Assembly (NCBI GenBank): GCA_965221035.1
Contig: OZ244860.1
Location: forward strand, 3,038,001 to 3,102,000
Length of the DNA stretch: 64,000 nucleotides
Reading direction: 5' to 3'
DNA from: UBA6522 sp965221035
GTDB lineage: Bacteria > Pseudomonadota > Gammaproteobacteria > Steroidobacterales > Rariloculaceae
Each line of letters opens with the position of its first letter. The first letter of the stretch is position 1. The notes beneath the pieces were generated by a model. The model was not told the origin of the DNA. It worked only from the letters and a program-made list of their open reading frames with translations, and did not search any database. Below are positions 1 through 8,595 of the stretch, piece by piece. A program made the position numbers and the translations under genes.

Positions 1-1149
1 GCCTGGTCAAATGACCTGTTCGTCCCGTCCCTGCCGCTGGCGGCGGACGGTCTCGGGGTCGGCCACGGTCGCATCCAGTTCAGCATGACAACGGCGCTGC
101 TGGGACTGGCGGTCGGTCAGTTGTTCTACGGTCCCTTGTCGGACCGGTTCGGGCGACTTTCGGTGCTCTGCGCGGGACTGATGGTCTTTTCGCTTGCCGG
201 TGCGCTGTGCGCTTCGGCGGACAGCCTGGGGGAACTGGTTGCCTGGCGCTTCCTCCAGGGACTGGGCGCTGCCGTGGGCATGGTGTTGGCGCGTGCGCTG
301 ATCCTCGACCGGTGGGCTGGCGAGGAAGCGTCCCAAGTGCTTTCCTCGGTGTCCGTGGTGGTCTTTCTGTCGCCGGTCGTTGCGCCACTGTTCGGTGGAT
401 ATCTGGCATTCCTGGGACACTGGCCTGCGGTTTTCCTGCTGCAAGGCACCCTCGGGGTGGTGTTGCTGCTCAGCGCCCTCGCCATACTATCCAACTCCAG
501 GGGGTCCCGGCCGGACGTCACCCTGGCGAGTCGCTTTCTTGCCTACGGCGAGGTACTGCGCGACCGGGAAGTACTACTCGCCATGGGCTGCATTGGACTG
601 GGCCATGCCGGCTTGCTGGCCTTCGTCACCAATTCGGCCTTTGTGTTCGTCACCTGTTTCGGCCTTGATCCCGCCGAATACGCCATCTGTTTCTCGCTGG
701 CGATGCTTGGCGGTGTCGCCGGGTCGTTGCTGAACCGGCGCCTGGTGCGGAGGCTGGGCATGTTGCGGCTGCTGTCTGTGGGTTCCGTGACGATCACGCT
801 GGCCGGCGTCGCTGCCGTCGTACTCAGTTTCACGCTGGGCGGGATGTGGTCCATCCTGCTGCCTTCGATTTGCTACATGTTCGGCATCGCGATCATCGTC
901 GCCAATGCGGTCGCGCAGGTGGTCAGCCGCTTTCGGCATGTTGCCGGTGCCGCGTCGGCCGTGTTGGGCGTCAACCAGCTTTTGTTCGGCGCGCTGGCGG
1001 CGGCGGCCCTCAGCCTGAACGAGACACCGAGCGCGCTACCCCTGGCGGCGACGCTGGCCGTGGCGGGGGTCGGTTCGTCGGCGCTCTGGCGGGTCTGGTC
1101 GAGGTCGGTGCAGAATCAAGCGGGTGCCGCTGGTGCGGGAGCCGCCTGA
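1..1149 (+). CDS. MFS drug exporter, Bcr/CflA type (5' end outside window)
   Basis: Inner-membrane proton-coupled exporter of the major facilitator superfamily. The reading frame is open from the first base, with residues AWSNDLFVPSLPLAADGLGV preceding the first internal ATG at 85; this matches the TM1-loop region of Bcr/CflA proteins, so the true start is upstream of the window. The motif GQLFYGPLSDRFGR (MFS motif A between TM2 and TM3) is present, followed by alternating hydrophobic segments up to a short polar alanine-rich tail. About 382 residues are visible; the family is about 400, so only the first 15-20 residues are missing. The substrate cannot be told. The next gene follows after 50 bp on the same strand. 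Confidence 0.88.
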   Translation, partial: AWSNDLFVPSLPLAADGLGVGHGRIQFSMTTALLGLAVGQLFYGPLSDRFGRLSVLCAGLMVFSLAGALCASADSLGELVAWRFLQGLGAAVGMVLARALILDRWAGEEASQVLSSVSVVVFLSPVVAPLFGGYLAFLGHWPAVFLLQGTLGVVLLLSALAILSNSRGSRPDVTLASRFLAYGEVLRDREVLLAMGCIGLGHAGLLAFVTNSAFVFVTCFGLDPAEYAICFSLAMLGGVAGSLLNRRLVRRLGMLRLLSVGSVTITLAGVAAVVLSFTLGGMWSILLPSICYMFGIAIIVANAVAQVVSRFRHVAGAASAVLGVNQLLFGALAAAALSLNETPSALPLAATLAVAGVGSSALWRVWSRSVQNQAGAAGAGAA

Positions 1150-1199
1150 TATGGCATTGTCTGCGGGTCCTGGTGCCCGCCGACAGGGGAGGGAGTGAA

Positions 1200-2834
1200 A
1201 TGGGTCGATGGTTCTTCCTGGTCTTCGGATGTCCGCTGCTGGTATCGTGTGGCGGAGGTGGCACGGGAGGCGAGGCGGCGCCCGGAATCAGCGCGGAGAC
1301 GCTGCTCGCCGCAACGACGATTCTGGCGTCGGACGAATTCGAGGGCCGCGCGCCGGGTTCGCCCGGCGAGGAACTCACCGTCGAGTACCTGATCGAGCAG
1401 TTCAGCGCGCTCGGACTGGAGCCGGGCAACCCCGACGGCACCTGGGTGCAGGACGTGCCGCTGGTGGGAATCACCCCGCAGCCGCCCCAGAACCTGGTGG
1501 TCTCCGACGGCGAGGAGGCGCTCTCCCTGGAACCGGCCGTCGACTACGTGGCCGCGACCCGGCACGTGGTGGATTCCGTGGCGGTCGACGGCGCCGAGCT
1601 GGTCTTCGTGGGCTATGGCGCCCGCGCGCCGGAGTACGACTGGGACGATTTCGGGGACGCCGATCTCAGCGGCAAGATTCTCCTGTTTCTGGTCAACGAC
1701 CCACCGCTGGACGACATCTTCGGCGGACCGGCAATGACCTACTACGGCCGCTGGATGTACAAGCACGAGATCGCGGCGGAGCTGGGCGCCGCGGGATCGC
1801 TGGTCATTCACGAGACCGGGCCGGCCGGCTATCCGTGGGAGGTGATCGGCGCGACACCCTTCGGGGAATCGTTCGACCTGGCGGCGCCGGACGACAATCT
1901 GGGCCGCGCCACCATCGAGGGATGGGTGCAGCGGGCCACGGCCGAGGCGATTTTCGAATTGGCGGGACTCGACTTCGAGACGGCGAAACGGCAGGCGGCC
2001 GACCGCGGCTTTCAGCCCGTTCCGCTCGGTGTGAACGGGTCCATCGAGATCCGCAACGAGATCCGTCGAATCGACTCGCTCAATGTCGTCGCCATGGTCG
2101 AGGGCGACGGGGCCCCGGACGAGGTAGTCATCCATGTCGCGCATTGGGATCATCTCGGTCGCGACGACAGCCTGGAGGGCGACCGGATATTCAACGGCGC
2201 GGTGGACAACGCCACCGGTACCGCGGGACTGATCGAACTGGCGCGCGCCTACCGCCAGGCCCCCAGCCCACCACACCGGTCGGTGCTGTTCCTGGCCGTC
2301 ACGGCCGAGGAGCAGGGCCTGCTGGGGTCGTTCCACTATGCTCGAAACCCGCTCTATCCGCCCGCCCAGACGGTCGCGGCGCTCAACATGGACGGGCTCA
2401 ACCAGTGGGGCCGGACGCGCGATGTGACCGTCGTCGGCTTCGGGCAGTCGCAACTCGACGACATTGCCCGGGAGATCGCCGCGCAGCAGGGCCGCGAGCT
2501 GGCGCCCGATCCCGAACCGGAGAAGGGGTTCTACTACCGTTCCGACCACTTCGCCTTCGCCCGGGCCGGAATCCCCGCGTTCTATGCGGACCCAGGCGTG
2601 CAGTACATCGACAAGCCGGACGGATACGGGCTGCAGAAGCGCCAAGAGTACACCACCAACGACTACCACAAGGTAACCGACGAGGTGAAACCGGATTGGG
2701 AGTTGGACGGTGCGGTGGAGGACCTGACGTTCCTCTACCTGATGGGCGCGAGGTTGGCCAACGGCGAGGAATGGCCGTCCTGGAGCGAAACCAGCGAATT
2801 TCGCGCGTTGCGGGAGTCGCAGCGTCCGCAGTAG
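1200..2834 (+). CDS. M28-family zinc metallopeptidase, lipoprotein
   Basis: Predicted exported aminopeptidase-like enzyme of 544 residues. The ATG at 1200 is preceded by GGGAGTGAA and starts a lipoprotein signal ending LLVSC (Cys 17), so the mature protein should be lipid-anchored; longer in-frame extensions upstream run through the MFS gene and are rejected. A PA-like insert lies around residues 130-290. The M28 di-zinc set is complete: HWDHLG near residue 315, the bridging Asp in GAVDNATGTAG near 336, TAEEQG near 369, NMDGLN near 397 and RSDHFAF near 449. The exact substrate is unknown. The last 100 bp overlap the convergent AlgH-like gene on the other strand. Confidence 0.9.
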   Translation: MGRWFFLVFGCPLLVSCGGGGTGGEAAPGISAETLLAATTILASDEFEGRAPGSPGEELTVEYLIEQFSALGLEPGNPDGTWVQDVPLVGITPQPPQNLVVSDGEEALSLEPAVDYVAATRHVVDSVAVDGAELVFVGYGARAPEYDWDDFGDADLSGKILLFLVNDPPLDDIFGGPAMTYYGRWMYKHEIAAELGAAGSLVIHETGPAGYPWEVIGATPFGESFDLAAPDDNLGRATIEGWVQRATAEAIFELAGLDFETAKRQAADRGFQPVPLGVNGSIEIRNEIRRIDSLNVVAMVEGDGAPDEVVIHVAHWDHLGRDDSLEGDRIFNGAVDNATGTAGLIELARAYRQAPSPPHRSVLFLAVTAEEQGLLGSFHYARNPLYPPAQTVAALNMDGLNQWGRTRDVTVVGFGQSQLDDIAREIAAQQGRELAPDPEPEKGFYYRSDHFAFARAGIPAFYADPGVQYIDKPDGYGLQKRQEYTTNDYHKVTDEVKPDWELDGAVEDLTFLYLMGARLANGEEWPSWSETSEFRALRESQRPQ

Positions 2835-3424
2835 TGGAGGTTCGGCAAACCGACAATGTCCATGTCCGGCGTGACGCGGTGGACCTCGCGCCAGAGGTCC
2901 GCAGGCTCAGGCATGAAGACCAGGTCTCCGCTGGCCGGCGCCACTTGCCAGTCGCCCGCGGCGAGTTCCCTTTCAAGCTGGCCGGGCCCCCAGCCGGCGT
3001 AGCCGGCATAGACGCGCAGCGTGCGCTCGTCCGTGCGGGCGGGCAGGAGTTCGAGCGCCTCCTCGACGTCGGCCGTGAGGTAGACGTCGTCAATGATCGG
3101 TTCGCCTTCCATCCGGTCGGCGTCCCTGATCAGGAACAGCGTGTTGCCGCGGGCCACCGGTCCGCCGAAATAGACCGTCCCCCGGTAGCGGCGGAAAAGG
3201 CCCACATCGGGAAACAGCACCTCGGGTTCCACCCAGGTGCGACGGTTGACCACCACGCCAATGGCGCCGTCCCGGCCGTGGCTCAGGACCAGGACCACCG
3301 TCTCGGCAAACCTCGGGTCCCGCAACTGCGGCGTGGCCACGAGAAACTGCCCGCCCGCAGGCGTCTGCGCCAGCGCGTCGGCGGCCGCTAGGCATGCCAG
3401 GATCCATGGCGCGAACCGTTTCAT
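2735..3424 (-). CDS. AlgH/UPF0301 (DUF179) family protein with signal peptide
   Basis: 229 residues. After an N-terminal export-type segment (MKRFAPWILACLAAADALAQ) the protein shows the conserved AlgH fold motifs: GQFLVATPQLRDPRFAETVV, the glycine/asparagine segment GAIGVVVNR, VYFGGPV and YAGYAGWGPGQLERE. AlgH proteins are usually cytosolic and about 185 residues long without a signal peptide, so an exported version is a variant seen in some proteobacteria. Biochemical function is not established for the family. The 3' end overlaps the M28 peptidase tail by 100 bp, and the 5' end overlaps the possible upstream starts of aguA, so this gene is wedged tightly between neighbours. Confidence 0.82.
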   Translation of the reverse strand: MKRFAPWILACLAAADALAQTPAGGQFLVATPQLRDPRFAETVVLVLSHGRDGAIGVVVNRRTWVEPEVLFPDVGLFRRYRGTVYFGGPVARGNTLFLIRDADRMEGEPIIDDVYLTADVEEALELLPARTDERTLRVYAGYAGWGPGQLERELAAGDWQVAPASGDLVFMPEPADLWREVHRVTPDMDIVGLPNLHYCGRCDSRNARNSLVSLQDGHSSPLANLAPIR

Positions 3425-4491
3425 GCGCGAATGATACCCGCTCGGAGCCGGACTACAGTAGCTGGCCGAAGGTCGCCGGGTTCAAAATGCCGGCGGAGTG
3501 GGAACCGCACGGCGCGACCTGGCTGTCCTGGCCCCACAACGCGCAGACATGGCCCGGCGCGCTCGACGCAGTGGAACGCGCCGTGGTTGACATGGTTGCC
3601 GCGCTTGGCGAGTCCGAGACGGTGCATGTCAACGTGCTGGACGAGGCGCACCAACGCCATGTCGACGGCCTGCTGAAAGGGCGGGTCTCGCCGGGCCGGA
3701 TCGCGTTTCACCGGGTGCCCACCGACGATGCCTGGTGCCGAGACCACGGCGCGATTTTCGTGGTCGACGGCCGAGGTCGGCCGCTGGCGCTGGACTTCGG
3801 ATTCAACGCCTGGGGCGGCAAGTACCTGCCGTGCGACCGGGACGCGGCGGTGGGAGCGCGGATGGCCGAAATTCTCGGTGTCGAGAGATTCGATCCCGGA
3901 ATGGTGCTGGAGGGTGGTTCGGTGGACGTCAACGGGTCCGGCGCGCTGCTGACCACCGAGCCGTGCATGCTGAACCCGAACCGGAACCCGGCACTGGGCC
4001 GCGCGGAGATCGAGACGCGCCTGAAGCATGCACTGGGTGCGCACCAGGTCATCTGGCTCCCGGAGGGCCTGAAGGGCGATGACACCGACGGCCACGTGGA
4101 CGCCGTCGCCAGATTTGTATCCGAAAACCGCATCGTGACCGCGGTGGAACCGAATGAGGCGGATGCGAACCACCGCCCGCTGCGCGCCAATCGCGCTCGA
4201 TTGGAGGAGGTTCGATTGTCGGGCGGTCGGCGTCCGGAAATCGTGGACCTGCCCATGCCGGAACCGCTCCATTGGCGGCGCCGCCGACTGCCGGCGAGTT
4301 ACCTCAACTTCTATGTTGCCAACGAGTCGGTCCTGGTGCCTCGGTTCGGTTGTCGGCAGGACGCCGCCGCGATGGAAATTCTCGGTGCCTGTTTCCCTGG
4401 ACGGACCGTCGTTCCCATCGACTGCCGCCACATCGTCATCGGGCTGGGCGCGGTTCATTGCCTGACCCAGCAAGTCCCGGTGTTGCGCTAA
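3394..4491 (+). CDS. aguA: Agmatine deiminase (agmatine iminohydrolase)
   Basis: Converts agmatine to N-carbamoylputrescine plus ammonia in the cytoplasm; first dedicated step after SpeA in the agmatine route to putrescine. A guanidino-modifying pentein: MPAEWEPHGATWLSWPH near the N-terminus, DDAWCRDHGAIFVVD, the GDDTDGHVDAVARFV segment with catalytic His/Asp residues, and the C-terminal LGAVHCLTQQVPV with the nucleophilic Cys. Family homology begins at about VAGFKMPAEWEPH, so the ATGs at 3394 or 3406 are favoured; the ATG at 3487 would trim conserved residues. The upstream starts overlap the 5' end of the divergent AlgH-like gene. First gene of the operon aguA / DHS-like / speA / aguB. Confidence 0.93.
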   Translation: MPGSMARTVSCANDTRSEPDYSSWPKVAGFKMPAEWEPHGATWLSWPHNAQTWPGALDAVERAVVDMVAALGESETVHVNVLDEAHQRHVDGLLKGRVSPGRIAFHRVPTDDAWCRDHGAIFVVDGRGRPLALDFGFNAWGGKYLPCDRDAAVGARMAEILGVERFDPGMVLEGGSVDVNGSGALLTTEPCMLNPNRNPALGRAEIETRLKHALGAHQVIWLPEGLKGDDTDGHVDAVARFVSENRIVTAVEPNEADANHRPLRANRARLEEVRLSGGRRPEIVDLPMPEPLHWRRRRLPASYLNFYVANESVLVPRFGCRQDAAAMEILGACFPGRTVVPIDCRHIVIGLGAVHCLTQQVPVLR

Positions 4492-4537
4492 ACTTTCGCC
4501 ACCGCCCCTTGGTCGGCGGCGACAGGCGAGCAGATCC

Positions 4538-5509
4538 ATGGGCGCGGTCAGCGACTTCATCCGTCATCACTACCGGCACTTCAACAGCGCAACGCTGGTG
4601 GATGCGGCCGATGCCTATGCCGAACTGGTGGACCAGGGCGGCGCGATGCTGGTCACGCTGGCCGGCGCGATGAGCACGGCGGAGCTTGGGCTGTCGCTGG
4701 CCGAAATGATCCGCCGCGGCAAGGTTCACGCCATTTGCTGCACTGGAGCGAACCTGGAGGAGGATCTGTTCAACCTGGTCGCGCACCGGCACTACCTGCG
4801 CATCCCGGGCTATCGGGACCTGACCGCGGAGCAGGAAGAATCCCTGGCCGCGCGAGGCCTCAACCGCGTCACCGACACCTGCATCCCCGAGGAGGAAGCG
4901 ATGCGCCGAGTGGGGGGAATCCTGTTGCGGGAGTGGCAGCAGGCCGACCGGATGGGACGGCAGCAATTTCCCCATGAATTCCTCTACCGGGCGCTGCGTT
5001 CCGGGGCATTCGCGGCCGATTATCAGATCGAGGCGTCCGAGAGCTGGCTTGCGGCTGCCTGCGAAGCGGACCTGCCCCTGTTCGTGCCAGGCTGGGAGGA
5101 TTCCACCCTGGGCAACCTGTTCGCGGCGCGCTGCATCGACGGCACCCTCGAGCACGCGGGAACCGTACGCTCCGGCATCGAGTACATGATCGAAATGGTG
5201 AAGTGGTACGAAGCGGCCAGCCGCGAGGCGTCGGTGGGGTTCTTCCAGATCGGCGGCGGCATCGCCGGCGACTTTCCCATCTGCGTGGTGCCGCTGCTGG
5301 AACAGGACCTGGACCGCCCCGGCGTTCGCAAGTGGGGCTATTTCTGCCAGATCGGCGATTCCACCACCAGCTACGGTTCCTATTCCGGCGCGGTGCCCAA
5401 CGAGAAGATCAGCTGGGGAAAGCTGTCGGCGGACACACCCCGGTTCATGATCGAGTCGGACGCCACCATCGTGGCGCCGCTGATCTTCGCCCGCGTCCTG
5501 GACTGGTGA
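4538..5509 (+). CDS. Deoxyhypusine synthase-like polyamine enzyme
   Basis: 323 residues of the deoxyhypusine synthase superfamily, NAD-dependent enzymes that move an aminobutyl group from spermidine to an acceptor. The C-terminal block GAVPNEKISWGKLSADT carries the catalytic Lys of the family in SWGK; MLVTLAGAMSTAELG and ICCTGANLEEDLF form the NAD-binding part. Bacteria lack eIF5A, so the acceptor is presumably a small amine. The gene sits between aguA (46 bp upstream) and speA (1 bp downstream), which implies a polyamine such as homospermidine or an agmatine adduct as product; that is inference. Start ATG at 4538 follows GGCGAGCAGATCC. Confidence 0.85.
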   Translation: MGAVSDFIRHHYRHFNSATLVDAADAYAELVDQGGAMLVTLAGAMSTAELGLSLAEMIRRGKVHAICCTGANLEEDLFNLVAHRHYLRIPGYRDLTAEQEESLAARGLNRVTDTCIPEEEAMRRVGGILLREWQQADRMGRQQFPHEFLYRALRSGAFAADYQIEASESWLAAACEADLPLFVPGWEDSTLGNLFAARCIDGTLEHAGTVRSGIEYMIEMVKWYEAASREASVGFFQIGGGIAGDFPICVVPLLEQDLDRPGVRKWGYFCQIGDSTTSYGSYSGAVPNEKISWGKLSADTPRFMIESDATIVAPLIFARVLDW

Positions 5510-5510
5510 C

Positions 5511-7505
5511 GTGTCCCACGTGCTGACTGGCGGTTCGCCCGGCATCCGCGGGCCGGCGGAAAGGGCCTCGACCTGGTCCGCCGAGGATTCGGCCGACCTG
5601 TACCGCGTCGGGCATTGGGGGCGGCCTTACTTCTTCGTTGACGCAGATGGACGGGTTGTGGTCCGTCCCCGGCCGCAAGCCTTGGGCGCCATCCAGTTGC
5701 CTGCCGTCGTCGAGGCTGCCGAGCGCCGGGGCGTGGAGCCACCGCTAATGATCCGTTTCCCGGACATCCTCCACTCGCAGGTGAGACGGCTGCACCGCGC
5801 TTTCGCCGACGCCATCACCGAGACCGGATACGGTAACCGCCATATGGCGGTCTATCCCATCAAGGTCAACCCGCAGCGACAGGTGGTCGCGGATGTCCTG
5901 GATGCCGGCCGCCAGTACGGGATGGGTCTGGAATGCGGATCCAGGGCCGAGTTCGCGGCCGCCTTGCCCTTTCTGAGGGACGATCGGCAGCTGCTGGTCT
6001 GCAACGGTGTCAAGGACCAGTCGATGCTGGAGTTGGCGCTGGATGCCCAGCGGCTGGGCAGGCGGGTCATTCCGGTGTTGCAGAGTCCGGAGGAGTTCGC
6101 GGTGCTTCGTGCCATCGCGGGCAAGCGTGACAACGGTCCCCTGCTGGGCGTGCGCATCAGTCCCTCAGGCGGGTCCGGGATGTCGGAAGATAATGGCGAA
6201 GGCGTCCTGGCCGACGCCAAGTTCGGTCTCTCCCTGGCCGATCTGCTGGCGTTGCTGGAGCGGTTTCCGGAAGTGCTTCCGCATCTGGTGCTGCTGCACT
6301 TCCACATCGGCAGCCAGGTCACGGACCTGGACCGCCTCAGACGGGCGGCCAGCGAGGCGGCGCAGGTCTATGCGTCGCTGTTGCAACGGGGGGCCGCGCT
6401 CCAGTACCTGGACGTGGGCGGTGGCCTCGGAATCGAGTACGGCGATGGGGGCGGTGTCCCGGCGCAGCCGCATTACTCCATGGATGACTATGCCCGCGTG
6501 ATCGTCACCGCCGTCCACGATGTGTGCCGCGGCCGTCGCGTGCCGCATCCCGTGCTGGTCACCGAGAGCGGACGCGCGGTCACCGCCCATCACGCCGTGC
6601 TGATCGTTCCGGTGCGTTCCGTCCGCAAACGCCGCGGTTTCACCGACGAAACCGAGATTCCGCCCCAGGCGGGCGATGCCGCCTCGTGGCTGGTGCGCAG
6701 CGCCCTGCAGGGGCGGGTGCCGGGCGAGGTTCTGGAAGCGGCCTCTCTCCTTGCCAAGGCCCGGGCCGCCTACCGGGAAGTCGCCGAGTCGTTCGCCGAC
6801 GGGCGTGTGGCGATGGAGGAATACGCGGTGGCCGAGCGCGCTTTCGTGACCGTCGCCCAGCGCGTTATCGAGTCCGCGAGGGAGCGCGGAATGGCGCTGC
6901 CGGCGAAGTTCAGGCCGCTGGAGCGTTCCCTCACCGACCGTGTCCTGTGCGACTTCTCGGTGTTCCGGTCGCTGCCCGACCATTGGGGATCGGGGCAGGC
7001 CTTTCCGGTCATGCCCATCGACCGGCTGAACGAGCGCCCATCCCAACGGGGCGTGCTGGTGGACGTCACCTGCGACGCAGACGGCCGCATCGACCGGTAC
7101 ATCACCTCCGATTCCGACGCCACCGTGCTGCCGCTGCATTCGCTGCGACCCGGTGGACAGTCGATGCTGGGTTTTTTCCTGATGGGTGCCTATGAGGAGG
7201 TCCTCGGCAACCCGCACAATCTCCTCGGTCGGGTCGCCGAAGTCCATGCCCGCGCCGACGATAGCGCCCCCCAGGGATTCCGGGTCGAACGCATCGTCCC
7301 GGCCACCACGGTATCCGACATGTTGGCGGAAATGGGCTACCAAGAGAAGGAATTGCGTGCCGCCGTGAGCAAGCTGGTGGCGGCGGCGATGGAAACGGGC
7401 ACGCTGCCGCCAGAAGCCGGCAGCCGGGTGGTCGACCGCTATGCCGCGTGTCTTGAGCAGGATACGTACCGCGGCAGCGGCGCCCCCACCGATCCGAAAC
7501 CGTGA
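5511..7505 (+). CDS. speA: Biosynthetic arginine decarboxylase
   Basis: Fold-III PLP enzyme (664 residues) converting arginine to agmatine. The PLP-lysine motif YPIKVNPQRQVV lies near residue 120; further markers are HFHIGSQVTDL, LDVGGGLGIEYG, VTESGRAVTAHHAVL and the C-terminal VDVTCDADGRIDRYI. The length matches biosynthetic SpeA (630-660). The GTG start at 5511 lies one base after the upstream TGA, indicating translational coupling to the deoxyhypusine-synthase-like gene. The TGA overlaps the GTG of aguB. Together with aguA and aguB it makes a complete arginine to putrescine pathway. Confidence 0.95.
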   Translation: MSHVLTGGSPGIRGPAERASTWSAEDSADLYRVGHWGRPYFFVDADGRVVVRPRPQALGAIQLPAVVEAAERRGVEPPLMIRFPDILHSQVRRLHRAFADAITETGYGNRHMAVYPIKVNPQRQVVADVLDAGRQYGMGLECGSRAEFAAALPFLRDDRQLLVCNGVKDQSMLELALDAQRLGRRVIPVLQSPEEFAVLRAIAGKRDNGPLLGVRISPSGGSGMSEDNGEGVLADAKFGLSLADLLALLERFPEVLPHLVLLHFHIGSQVTDLDRLRRAASEAAQVYASLLQRGAALQYLDVGGGLGIEYGDGGGVPAQPHYSMDDYARVIVTAVHDVCRGRRVPHPVLVTESGRAVTAHHAVLIVPVRSVRKRRGFTDETEIPPQAGDAASWLVRSALQGRVPGEVLEAASLLAKARAAYREVAESFADGRVAMEEYAVAERAFVTVAQRVIESARERGMALPAKFRPLERSLTDRVLCDFSVFRSLPDHWGSGQAFPVMPIDRLNERPSQRGVLVDVTCDADGRIDRYITSDSDATVLPLHSLRPGGQSMLGFFLMGAYEEVLGNPHNLLGRVAEVHARADDSAPQGFRVERIVPATTVSDMLAEMGYQEKELRAAVSKLVAAAMETGTLPPEAGSRVVDRYAACLEQDTYRGSGAPTDPKP

Positions 7506-8497
7506 ACCGGTCCCGGGGCGAGAAGGCCGACGGCCGCCTTGCGGTGGGCCTGGCCCAGATGAGCATGGGCGCAGACCCCGGCGAAAACCTGGACCGGGCA
7601 TTGAACCTGGTCGCCGAAGCGGGTGCGGCGGGTGCGGGTCTGGTGTGCCTGCCGGAGCTGTTCTCCTGGCGATACTTCTGCCAGACGGAGGATGCGGCCC
7701 ATTTCGCGTTGGCCGAACCGGTTCCCGGACCGACCACCAGAGCGCTGGAGGCGCTGGCCCAGGATCTGGACCTGACCGTGATCGCCGGCGTGTTCGAACG
7801 CGCCGCGTCCGGCGTCCATTACAACACGGCCGTCTTCATCGATGGCCGGCGCGGCTATCGGGGCAAGTATCGGAAAATGCACATCCCCGACGATCCCATC
7901 TTCGGTTACCGGGAGAGGTTCTATTTCGCGCCCGGGGACGCGTCGGCGGACCGGGGCTTCCGACCGTTCAGCAGCCGGTGGGGGAAGTGCGGCGTGATGA
8001 TCTGCTGGGATCAGTGGTTCCCGGAGGCTGCGCGCCTGGCGGCCCTCCAGGGCGCGCGAATCCTGTTCTATCCCACCGCGATCGGTTGGCATCCGGATGA
8101 CAGTGCGGTCGAGCGTGACCGCCAGATCGAGGCGTGGGAACTGGTGCAGCGAAGCCATGGCATTACCAACGGGTGTTTCGTGGTGGCTGTGAATCGGGTG
8201 GGGTTTGAAGGGGTGCCGGGGGGTACGGAAACACAGGGTGGCATCGAGTTCTGGGGCCGAAGTTTTGTATCGGAACCCGACGGGCGGGTGCTGGGGCGGT
8301 CGTCCGCGGAGTCGGAGGAGTTGCTGGTCGTTGAACTGGACCTGTCGGAAGTGGAGCGGTCTCGGGTCGAGTGGCCTTTTCTTGGGGATCGGCGGGCGGA
8401 TGCCTACGCGGGTCTGGCGGGCGGATTTGCGGATGGTTCAAACGCCAGGGTTTCTCCGGTGGAAGGGAGTGGGCCGACTAGTGGGAGGGATAAATAA
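7502..8497 (+). CDS. aguB: N-carbamoylputrescine amidohydrolase
   Basis: Nitrilase-superfamily enzyme of 331 residues hydrolysing N-carbamoylputrescine to putrescine, CO2 and ammonia. The catalytic triad is visible: Glu in LPELFSWRYF, Lys in GKYRKMHIPDD and Cys in GVMICWDQWFPEA. Other family blocks are FYFAPGD and RSHGITNGCFVVAVNRVG. The GTG start at 7502 overlaps the speA stop codon in the sequence GTGA. It ends the polyamine operon; no convincing terminator hairpin follows, and the next 98 bp are AT-rich. Confidence 0.94.
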   Translation: MNRSRGEKADGRLAVGLAQMSMGADPGENLDRALNLVAEAGAAGAGLVCLPELFSWRYFCQTEDAAHFALAEPVPGPTTRALEALAQDLDLTVIAGVFERAASGVHYNTAVFIDGRRGYRGKYRKMHIPDDPIFGYRERFYFAPGDASADRGFRPFSSRWGKCGVMICWDQWFPEAARLAALQGARILFYPTAIGWHPDDSAVERDRQIEAWELVQRSHGITNGCFVVAVNRVGFEGVPGGTETQGGIEFWGRSFVSEPDGRVLGRSSAESEELLVVELDLSEVERSRVEWPFLGDRRADAYAGLAGGFADGSNARVSPVEGSGPTSGRDK

Positions 8498-8595
8498 GAC
8501 GCTGTTTTGTATGCTTTTTTATATTGATTTATACTCCGATTTTCGGCATTATACTGGATATTCGTTCAGGTACCAATGCACGCTTGGAGACCCGC
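8498..8595. other. AT-rich intergenic spacer upstream of the HNH gene
   Basis: This 98-bp stretch is much richer in A and T than its surroundings (runs such as TTGTATGCTTTTTTATATTG and TTATACT). It marks the border between the polyamine operon and the accessory island and probably carries the promoter of the HNH gene, but I cannot fix one -10/-35 pair. No hairpin terminator is evident. Confidence 0.4.

Noticed and set aside
1116..2669. 517-codon minus-strand frame antisense to the M28 peptidase
   Set aside because: High-GC shadow of the peptidase gene; no family resemblance and the plus-strand motifs are complete.
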